Assembly (NCBI GenBank): GCA_020746105.1
Contig: CM036618.1
Span: 9,370,501 to 9,434,500, forward strand
Direction of reading: 5' to 3'
From: Trogon surrucura
Lineage: Eukaryota > Chordata > Aves > Trogoniformes > Trogonidae
DNA length: 64,000 nucleotides
The position numbers and the translations under genes are program-made. The notes under the pieces were generated by a model, which was not told the origin of the DNA, made no database searches, and worked only from the letters and a program-made list of their open reading frames with translations. Shown piece after piece: positions 24,724-34,300 of this stretch; within the stretch, counting starts at the first letter, position 1; each line of letters starts with the position of its first letter.

Positions 24724-24756
24724 ATCACAGAATCACAGAATCACAGAATCACAGAT
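24724..24756 (-). repeat. Orphan CR1-type octamer tail
   Basis: About four tandem copies of TCACAGAA. Its reverse complement TTCTGTGA is the CR1 tail octamer. No CR1 body follows on either side, so this is either a CR1 reduced to its tail or an independent microsatellite of the same unit. Confidence 0.7.
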
Positions 24757-25373
24757 AACTAATGATATCCCAGGTCTTTTTTCTTTTTCTTTTTTTTTTT
24801 CCCCAGGCTTAGAGGACATATTGCCTAAAATTCACCTCTTGCATCAGCCTCAGAGCAAATATGACTGCTGCACTCCCTAAATCCTCCTCTGAGTTTTACC
24901 TGGTGTGATCATATCCCATTCTCAGAAAAAAAATCACCTGAGCTATCCCAAGCTGTAGATGCTGGATGTGCATGGAGAAGTGAAAGTTTCTATCTTTGCA
25001 GTAAACTTCCCCACTGGTCCCAGAGCTGAGTGTTTTGAAGATTTTGTCAATGGAAAAATGGACCGGAAGAGAAGAGACCAGATGCACTGCTGCATGTTTG
25101 ACAAACACATGGAGAACTGGGGCTTATTGAGGTTAAATTCATGTCATTTTAATTCTACCTGATGTAATAAATCTGGACCTCTTTGCAAGTACAACAGACA
25201 ACCCACAAGCAAAGCTGTTGCCCTGGTGAGAAGAACATAGAAACCCCCAGCAACTGTTTCCACCACATTCTTCTGGTCTGCTTCAAATGTTGCTCTTCCA
25301 CCTTATTCCCAAGCCTATAAGGACTGAAATCTCAATTCATTACTTTATAGTGTTTTTTACGCTGTTGGATAGT
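24757..25373. other. Unique sequence with a T/C-rich run
   Basis: A pyrimidine-rich run lies at about 24777-24804. No gene is seen. The last five bases (25369-25373, ATAGT) are the probable left target duplication of the LTR that follows. Confidence 0.5.
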
Positions 25374-26472
25374 TGTACTGGGTTTACGTGGCAAGGTTTT
25401 GGTAGTGGGGAGAGCTACAGGAGTGGTTTCTGTGAGAAGGTGCTAGTAGCTTCCCCCATGTTCAATGGAGACAGTGCCAGCCACCTCCAAGATGGACCTA
25501 ACACTGGGCCCAGCTGAGCCCATCAGTGATGGTGGTAGCACCTCTGGGATAATGTATTTAAGAAGAGGGAGAAAACCCTGCACAACAGCAGCTGGAGACA
25601 GGCATGAGAATATATGAGAGAAACAACTCTGCAGACCCCAAGGTCAGTGAAGAAGGAAGGAAAGGAGGTGCTCCAGGAGCTGGAGCAAAGATTCCCCTGC
25701 AGCCCATGGTGAAGACCATGGTGAAGCAGGCTGTCCCCCTGCAGCCCACAGAGGTCTATGGTGGAGCAGATGTCCACTGTCTGCAGGAGCATCCACGGAG
25801 GACCCCACACCAGAGCAGGTGGATGCCCAAAGGAGGCTGGGAGCCCATGGGAAACCCACACCAGAGCAGGCAGCTGGCATGACCTGTGGGCTTGTGGAGA
25901 GAGGAGCCCACACCAGGTAGCTTTGCTGGCAGGACTTGTGACCCTGCAGGGGACACACACTGCAGTTTGTGAAGAACTGTAGTCTGTCAGACGGACTTCC
26001 ATTGGAGAAGCTTGTGGAGGATGGCCTCCTCTGGGAGGGACCTCGTGCTGGAGCAGGGGAAGAATGTGAAGGGTCCTTCTGCTGAGGAGGAGGAAACAGC
26101 AGACATTGTATGATGAACTGACCAGAACCCCCATTCTTCATCCCCTTTGCTGCTGAGGGGGAGAAGCTGCAGAAATTGGGAGTGAAGCTGAGCCCAGGAA
26201 AAAGGGAGGGGTGGGGGGAAGGTGTTCTAAGACTTGGTTTTATTTCTCATCATCCTACTCTTTTTTGATTGGTCATAAATTAATTTCCCCAAGTTAAGTC
26301 TGTTTTGTCTGTGACAGTAATCAATGAACGATCTCGTCCTGTCCTTATCTTGATCCACGAGCCTTCTCTTACATTTTCTCTCCCCTGTTCAACTGAGGAG
26401 GGGAGTGACAGAGCAGCTTCCAGCCACCAATGATCTGTCACAGTGGCATCCAACCAGTGTCAACTCACCACA
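25374..26472 (+). mobile_element. Solo LTR of an endogenous retrovirus (ERVL-like)
   Basis: This is an LTR of about 1.1 kb beginning TGTACTGGG and ending CACCACA, so it has the TG...CA termini of retroviral LTRs. It is flanked by ATAGT on the left and ACAGT on the right (4 of 5 bases alike), consistent with the 5-bp duplication typical of ERVL-type elements. It has a TATTTAAG box at 25555-25562, a purine- and G-rich body, and a T-rich 3' part near 26230-26310. No gag, pol or env sequence lies on either side, so it is a solo LTR left by recombination between the two LTRs of a provirus. The body matches an LTR I recall as common in neoavian genomes. Open frames across it, including 203 codons on the minus strand at 25523-26134, are a by-product of base composition. 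Confidence 0.85.
25555..25562 (+). promoter_or_regulatory. Candidate LTR TATA box
   Basis: TATTTAAG sits about 180 bp into the LTR, upstream of a purine-rich start region, where the U3 promoter of such LTRs is expected. No transcription evidence is available. Confidence 0.4.
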
Positions 26473-27289
26473 ACAGTGAGTCCAGTGTGGGTGAAAACTT
26501 TTATGTTTACCCATTTTAAACTAATTTTCACATAAGTAAATGAGCACACATGGGAGAAACCTGGGTGGTGGAGATTGAGCCTCAGCAATGTGTATCATAA
26601 AGCAGATTTAGTAATAATTATGGAAGAAAAATTGATCCACTTGTGTTGCAAAGTTTGATGGTTTATGTGTGTGCAGAGATATAAGGATATATATGCTGAA
26701 CATTGTTGTTACTTAACAATGAATTCCAACAGGTTTAATAAAACATTTGCTTGTCAGTTTATAACAAAATTGCTTTCAACAATGTGCAATGAAAAGACTT
26801 GCATTTCAGGGATATATAATATTTTGGTGTTGTTACATTTGGAAAACTCGACACAAATTTGTCCTTAAAATCACTGCATTTCCAATCTGGCCTCGTTTCT
26901 CACTGAGAAGTGACTCTGTGAGGTTTGAAGAAATCTTGAGAGAAGAAATTGTGAGAAAGACACAAAAAAATCTCCTAAGAAGCTGCAGAAGATGAACCAG
27001 CAGGACAAGTTACTTTTCTCTGAGTACAGGTGTATATGGAAATGTGTTCACTGTTAGTTACATTCAATAAGTAATAAAAAAAGAATTTGGTTTTGAGTTG
27101 CCTGAATGAAAAATGCATCTTTCATTGTTAAAGGATAAACATATTTTCCTACTGTAGTGTAACTCAAATACAATTCATCTACCTGCCTGCCCCCCAGTAT
27201 TTTACCCTTGTGCTCAGTCAAAACAATGAGAAAATGAAGCCCTATAGGAATGTTTTTTTAAAAAGTAGACATCTACAGAGGATAGGCTT
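26473..27289. other. Unique sequence, no gene seen
   Basis: The first five bases (ACAGT) are the probable right target duplication of the LTR. The rest shows no gene or repeat. Confidence 0.5.
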
Positions 27290-27398
27290 TATGGTTAAGG
27301 CATTGGTGTGAGAATTGGGAAATTTGTCTTCAGTTCTGAGCTCTGCCACCTCAGGCAAGTGAATTAGTCTCTCTTTGCCTTGCTTCCCCATCTTCAGC
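27290..27398 (-). mobile_element. MIR-like SINE, antisense
   Basis: The plus strand reads 'atggttaaggcattggtgtg', then 'cttcagttctgagctctgcc', 'acctcaggcaagtgaattag' and 'tctctctttgcctt' followed by 'ccccatct'. This is the reverse complement of the MIR 3' half (accctgggcaagtcacttaacctctctgtgcctcagtttccccatct on the opposite reading). Divergence is moderate and the order is intact. Confidence 0.7.
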
Positions 27399-29700
27399 TT
27401 CCCTCTTTGCTCACTTTGGTTATCTTCTCTATTTAAGCTGAATTCAGGTTATTTCTTTTTATTACACATTTGTACACTCAGGAGTTACGGCTGTCTTCTT
27501 GAAGCTACTTTAATATACCTGGATACTACTTTAATATGCCTATAATTTTTAACAATGCTGTTAATAGTAAGAAAGGAGGAAATCTGCTGCAAACATTCAT
27601 TCAGAGCTGCCATTCTTGCTCTTGTTTCCTTGGCAGAGAAACCCTCCACCTGAAGGTAACTGGAAATTCACAGCAGCCATTTATATTGACATGTCAGGGA
27701 AGTTTACCATAAGCTTCCAAAATGCAGGGCTTAAAACTTTTTAAACCAGGTACCTGGAATTTTTGCAGACTCGTGCTTTTGCAGGCGTCACAAGCTGTGC
27801 AGCTCTTTAAGGACTGTAGTGGGTTCAGATGTGTTCTGCAATGGGCTCCACACCTGCTGAAAAGCACTAAGAGAGGACAAGATCTTTCCAAAAGTTTTAT
27901 TCTGGGAAGGAGTCCAAGAATGGGTAGCATGACTTTTGGGATGTGTTTTTTCCTCTGACTCCCAAAGCGTATCAAGGAAAGATGGCCAAGGAGAATGATT
28001 ATATTCTATGTGCAGAATTCTCACCAGCTTTAATAAGGGCCACGGGCTTTACGTCAAGAGTTCAATGCTGCAAAATGAATTGACATTACAACGGAAATAA
28101 TATTTTCGGGTAAAAAAACCCACCTTGTTTTGATCTTATAGTAGCTCTCTGTAGTTTTGGGACAAAAAATCCCATAGCTTTTTAACTTCTGCAAGCCTAA
28201 TTGTCCTTTATAAAAATTAAATCAATAAAAATCTGAGTAATTTATTGAATAAACATAAAATATTCAAATAATCTCTAATAAAGAACAAGACTAGTCCTGA
28301 GATACACAGGATTCCCTTGACTTCAGTGGTATTAAACTTAATTCTAAGAGATTTTTTTCAAGTGTCTAAATGATGAATATATCCCTTTTTTGTTAAAAAT
28401 GAAGTTGCAGGAAAAAGTTCCTATACGAGACCCGACCTTGTTTACTGTAAAAGTTAAATGTTCACTTTTAAATTAACATATAAAAGGTGTGCCATTTTTT
28501 AAGTATTTCAAAGTGTTTTAAAGTATTGTCAAAGTAGACACAATTGCTGCCAGTGTTGCTCATGTTCACCCTCATCCCACTTGTGTTCCTTCTGTTATCA
28601 CAGGTATTTCTAAAACCATTTGGAATTGGCCCTTCATGGCACTCCTCATCCTGCATATGGTGAATTTTCATGTATACTCGTCATTTTTCTTATTACATTC
28701 CTCATGGTAACGGAAGTTACACAGAAAACACTCAAAATTTTCACATCACCTGCTTTCAAAATCCTCTTTAAAATATCTTTTCTGTGGCACCCTCAAAGGA
28801 GGAGATGAGGTTTTGCTAACCCCATTCCCATTCATAATAACCAATTTCTGCCTCACCATTTCCCTATGTCCTTCCATCAGAACACACCTATTGCTTTCTC
28901 ACCTTTTTTAAAAGTGTCTGGTATAGTTTTATTCTTGTCTATGGCCAAGACTCAGGTGACGTGGAAAGAAAATTACTTATTAAGATGTTTTAAACTTAAA
29001 AATAAAAGCATGGTTAGGCAGGTATGCATTCTGAGTGTGTTTCAATTTTGGATTAGTATCAAAGAAGTTATTATTAGATGTGAACTTTCTGTGAAGATAT
29101 TGAAAAAGTCTCTAAACCCCTTTTGTTTAGAAGACTTGTAGCGTGATAGCAATTTCCACATAATTAAGGTGGCCTTGGGCTGAGTTGTCAAAGTTCCTAG
29201 AATAGTTGGCATTACTTCTGGTTTTCTCTCCAGAATTTTTGCAATTCCATTCTTCCGGTGGTTATTCAGAGAGCTTTTATTCTATTCTTTTTTTTTTTTT
29301 TTTTTCCCCACTGGCTGTTCTGTTCACAAGGAAGAAATTGTTTAAATATAAATAGCTGGTGCCATATAAGATGCCCAGGATATCAGTGCTCTTCCCCAGC
29401 TGATGGTGTGGTAGAGTGCAGGTCACCCATACGTTTTAGTCATAACTAACGTGAAGTACCTTATATAGCACTCAGCAGTTGAGCCCTGTTCTCCATGGCC
29501 CAGTGGCTCTGTTAATGACTTGTGGTTGCAGACATGTTCATGTATTCTTATGAAACATCAGTCTTTGTGTGCCCCTGGCAGAGTCTGCACTCCATGCTAT
29601 GAGGTGAAGTCATAAAAATCTGCCTTTTATTATTCTTAGTATTCTAGAAGTGTTTGGACAATGCTTTCAGATATATAGTTTAACTTTTAGGTTGCCTTTA
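27399..29700. other. Unique sequence, no gene seen
   Basis: A poly-T run lies at about 29288-29309. Near 28301-28340, 'attcccttgacttcagtggt' resembles the diffuse repeat seen at 17987-18072. No gene is supported. Confidence 0.5.
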
Positions 29701-29763
29701 AGGAGACAGGAGTTGGACTTGATGATCCCTGCAGGCCCCTTCCAACTCAGGATATTCCATATT
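29701..29763 (+). mobile_element. CR1 LINE tail fragment
   Basis: 'gagttggacttgatgatccc' then 'tgcaggccccttccaactca' and 'ggatattc' is the last 60 bp of a CR1 3' end. It lacks an octamer tail and runs straight into a second CR1 in the same orientation. Confidence 0.7.
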
Positions 29764-30071
29764 GGGGGTCGGGCACTTCTCCCTGGAGAGTAGTGACGGG
29801 ACGAGAAGGCACAGCCTGAAACTGCATCAGGGGAGGTTTATGTTGGATCTCAGGAAGCCCTTCCTTATGGAGAGGGTGCTCAGGCACTGGGATGCACTGC
29901 CCAGGGAAGTGATGGAGTCACTCGAGTCCCTGGAGGCGTTTAAGGAAAGGCTGGATGTGGCACTGAGTGCCGTGGTCTGGCTATTGCGATGCTGTTGACT
30001 CATCGGCTGGACTTGATCTCAGAGGTCTTTTCCAGCCTCAGCAGTTCTGTGATTCTGTGATTCTGTGATTT
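29764..30071 (+). mobile_element. CR1 LINE, 5'-truncated, different subfamily
   Basis: About 310 bp. The coding part reads SDGTRRHSLKLHQGRF, LDLRKPFLMERVLRHWD, ALPREVMES and LEAFKERLDVALSAV. This is the CR1 ORF2 C-terminus, but in a subfamily different from the 22.7 and 57.7 kb copies, which read LETFKTxLxxFLC here. It ends with three copies of ATTCTGTG (to about 30071). No upstream reverse-transcriptase core remains. Confidence 0.88.
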
Positions 30072-31040
30072 TTGTTTACTTGCTGAGATATCCACTCCCA
30101 CCATTTCTGGGCCCTAAGGAGAAAACAAACTGGCCAGGCAGGTCCCACCTGGTTACCCTTTTCCCTTGTATGCTCTTGGTGCCAGCATCACACATACATC
30201 TGCCGTTACTGGAGTCTCTACAAAAGCTTTACATCTTCTGTATTTCCCAATGACTTAAATTTTCACAAAAGTGTATCCTCCTAACCATGCTGTGTAAGCA
30301 GCTTCCGTCTGAGCAGCTGTGAGGGGGCCCCTCGGCTGGTTGTCATGAGCCAGTTGGTTCTCATCACTTGGGGGAATTGCCATCAAAGCTTTTAAGAAAT
30401 TTTGCTCATTTTCCATATGAAAATTCTGCCTCCCACCTCAAAAATGTGTGTGTGCTTTTTCCTCACATATTCAAAACCAGGTGGTTTATTGTCTTTGAAA
30501 TATTTACTCAAGGGACACTGATTTCTAAACACAAGAACTTCAGTACTTTTCCACTCCTGTCTTTTTTTTTCTTTCTTTTTTTTTTTGGTTAGCCTGGCAG
30601 CATCTGCTTCTGCAAGCGGAGCTTGGTGTGCAGTGAGCTGCTTCCTCACCAGCCTGTCTCATTTCTTAGAGTCATGTCCACGATATGACAAGTGGAAACC
30701 AGGACAAGGTGGTATTTTTATTAACTCAGCTGGAGGGGTTATTTCCACAAATTTTGAATTTCAGAAAATAGTGGAGGCCAAATAGAACCCAAATTTCTTG
30801 AAAAGTTGGTTTCCTGCTCATTTTTCAGGATATTTCTAATAATTGCTGGTATTCCTACAACACCAATGATTGTCTGGGCTACTAGCTATTTTATGAAGGC
30901 TAAACTCAGAAATGAGATGGGACTGTACTCTGTTTTATTTATATGAAACGTGGTAAAAGAAACCCCATGCAACTGAACAAAAACTATATGGGAAATAAGT
31001 GACAGAGTTGAAATCCCCTTTTATAATTTCCGGATTAAAA
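30072..31040. other. Unique sequence, no gene seen
   Basis: A T-rich run lies at about 30558-30588. No gene, RNA or repeat is recognised. Confidence 0.5.
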
Positions 31041-31336
31041 TCTCCCTCCCTCCCTCCCTCCCTCCCTCCCTTCCTTCCTCCCTCCCTCCCTCCCTTCCTT
31101 CCTTCCTTCCTCCCTTCCTTCCTTCCTTCCTTCCTTCCTTCCTTCCTTCCTTCCTTCCTTCCTTCCTTCCTTCCTTCCTTCCTTCCTTCCTTCCTTCCTT
31201 CCTTCCTTCCTTCCTTCCTTCCTTCCTTCCTTCCTTCCTCCTCCCTTCCTCCATTCCTCCCTTCCTCCCTCCCTTCCTTCCCTCCCTCCTTCCCTCCCTC
31301 CTTCCTTCCTTTCCTTCCTTCCCTCCCTCCTTCCTC
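31041..31336. repeat. Long pyrimidine tract, (TTCC)n microsatellite
   Basis: Of 296 bases, 295 are C or T on the plus strand; the only purine is the A at 31253. The left end is TCCC-rich, the centre (about 31115-31239) is pure TTCC repeated about 31 times, and the right end mixes TTCC and TCCC units. Long mirror-symmetric pyrimidine tracts can form triplex (H-DNA) structures and vary in length between individuals. The long reading frames across it on both strands are meaningless low-complexity translations. Confidence 0.97.
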
Positions 31337-34300
31337 AATTTAATTTCATCTGTATTTCATTCATGATTCTTATTCGATCAACAGGCAGTTGGACACACTG
31401 TATTTAAGGAGGAGGAGTACACAGTCTATATGAAGCCTGAATACCCAATACCTTTGACAAAATGAAAATTTGGGGAGGGCGTGGGGTTTTAGGCTGGTTA
31501 GCACAGACTGTGTGATCTAAGCAACTGTCCATGGTGTCGCTCTGAAAGAACTAGCCAAGTTCAAGTATTTGTAGTCTGCAATAAAACACATTTTTTCCTA
31601 ACTGTCATTTACAGTAAATGGACTTTTATAATGGACTTTCATAATATCGCGGAGATCTGAAAGAGCATCCATTTTGAAATATTTTTACTTATTATTTTAA
31701 ACATAATAAAAAACCTTTTAGAGATCTATGTGCATTTCATTTGCATTCTTAACAGGGATAAATCTCAGGGCTAAACTCTGTTCTCTTTGCTTGCTTTTAC
31801 TGTAATTTTTACAATAATGTATGTGAGCTGCTAAAGCAACATAAAACACCTCATGAACGACCCTCAAAACACTTCTGCATTTTGTGAATTTCTCTAACTC
31901 TCCTTTGCCAAGCCAGAACTTGATAAGGCACCCTGAGAAACTTGAACAGTGAATTTTTAATTGTCGGGGCTCAGTTCTCCCCTGATGTGTCCTCTGATAA
32001 TTCAGCCCTTTGAATAGATGTCAAGGTGAGTGTGAAAGAGTGACATTTGCTTTAATCATTTTTTTGATCCAATTTAGTTTCATTTTATCTGGTTGCAAAT
32101 GCACAGACAGGTCACATGGACAGAAGAGGATGTGAACCATAAATATCTGGGATATTTTTTTTTCCCTTTTTAAGAAGAGTGTGATACATACCTCAGATCT
32201 GGCAACACTATGGCAGAAAAAAAATGGTGACTTACCTGAATGTTAGCTTGAAAGAAGACCTGGGAACCAGAATCCATTAGAGCAATGTAATTGAGAGCTT
32301 ATGGGTGGGGCAATATGGCTGGGAGCAGTTTGGCTCTGGCTGAGCCCACACCACAAACACCAATGTGACCTTTTGCTATGGGTCTGCCTGACAGTTTACA
32401 GCATGAAATCAGAATGAGGTGAAGGAAGAGACCATAGACCAGCTTTTAAAGTGATTAGGCTAGAAAAGATGCTTAGACTGCAGAAAGGAGAGTACATTGG
32501 CACAAAATTCTCTGTATTTGAACAGAAGGAGGTGACAGGACAAGAGTCTGTGTAATATGTGACGAGCTCTTTGTGAGTATGTGTTTTGAGATATTACCAT
32601 TTTGAAGAAAGGGGTAATATTTCAGTGTACTTTGGTCCTCCTGGCACTTAATTCCATCTGAAATTGCCTATTAGACACACTTTTTGCCTGAGAGTTAAAA
32701 TTTCCAATTTATCTTATTTAGTTTATGTAAATTGTGAACATTACTTTTAAGACACATACATTAATGTTTATGAGAATATCTTGATTTTTCTCTCATAAAC
32801 CAGCCAAAAATGTCTTATATAAATTCTGTGCTGTAGATTGGCTATAACAATTGCAAGATCAAAGTTATTATGGGAGGTGATAGCTAACACAGCAGCCAAA
32901 AATCTTTTTCTCTTCTCTCGGGTTTTTTTCTTACCAATTATGATACTTAATAGAGGAAGTCAACATGTTCCCACCACTGCAGAAAATGGATTACTGGAGA
33001 AATTCACAGCTTTGGTGTGTTTAGGGACTTGAGCTTAGGAGCATGAGTTCTTGTAGTTTTTCTCTGAGCTTCTTTTTTTATTTAATTTAAATAAAACTGT
33101 TCAAACTCATACAATACCATGTAATTGTAAAATAGAGTCTTACGCTGCAGAACATTTCAGCTGGAGTTCATTTCATCTTCTACAGTCAATAGAAATACAG
33201 ACGGATGGTGTATGTCATGAGACAGGTGTCCAGCATAAACAAGATGGATTTGATTCTGGAGGTGGGGGTGTCTAACCTGCACAGTTTTCTGTCTAGGGGA
33301 AACCAGAGAATGCAGAGAGGGAAATTCCCAAATTTTAGTGAGGATATGGCTGTTGTCAGTGGCCAGCGTTTAGCCCCGAAACTGCGAAGAGTTTGTGGGT
33401 CCTACAATTTAGATGCAACTGCTATCTCATTATCTACAGATCAAATGTAATTAAAGCCTTTTGAGAGACTAAATATCTGAATGCTAAAGCTGGCTGTGAC
33501 AGTCACGTTTTGCTACTGGGTGTAAGACATGTTTCCTTCCAATTCCCTCCCTACTCTCATAGTTCTTACCTTGTAGTTTGTTGCATGTTTCTAGTTTAAT
33601 GCAGAGAAGTACCACGGGAAGTGGTACAGGGTCTTTTCAATGAACGATCGTATTTGTTTAGTCTCATCTTACATGACAGGAGCACGTCTGCCCATTCCAT
33701 GTGCTGTAGGGGCAAGTAAATTTACCCTTGACAAACAGAGAACAGAGATATTGGGCAAGGATTTGATTGGCTCCAAGCACACTTTCAGGGAAAAAGGAGT
33801 ATGAAGGCTTTACAAGCCTGAATTTGAGGAATTTCTAGGGTTAAGCATTCCCCTCCACTTCTGTTGAGAGTGCTGCCACATTTGACAACCCCAGAGCATC
33901 TGCAGATTAGGCTGGCTGTGGGATTGTGGAGCAGATTACCAGATTTCTGGTAAAAAAAATTGTATTTACTTCATACCTGTGTGTTCTGCGTGGATTTACA
34001 ACAATAAGACAATGAGGCTATTAAGGTCTTCTTTGGTCCTACCTACATGTCAGCACAGACAAAACAAGATTTACATGTACCTCAGCCTACTCTGTCCTCG
34101 TTGTTTCTCTTGAGGAAAGCAAAAAGGCTTCATTTTTTTCTTTGCAAAAGAGAAGGTCTCAGCATGCCTCTAGCTGTAGCTCTGAGAGTTCCTTCACACT
34201 GCTGTAAGTAAGGCCTTTTGCAACATATGTTTGGAAAAAAAATTTAAATAACCCCAGGAGATGTTTTTTCCTTTCTCCTTCAAGTAGGCCTAGGGCTAAG

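Noticed and set aside
25523..26134. 203-codon open frame on the minus strand
   Set aside because: It lies wholly inside the solo LTR, antisense to it. The G/C-rich LTR body gives few stops on either strand, and the translation has no known domain.
31021..31343. Long open frames on both strands across the TTCC tract
   Set aside because: They encode only repeats of a few residues (PSFL-type and KEGR-type) from the microsatellite and are not genes.
32006..32025. 20-nt exon-like segment before a gtgagt donor
   Set aside because: The acceptor is weak, the length is not a multiple of three, and the 20 nt contain TGA and TAG. Such pairs are expected by chance.
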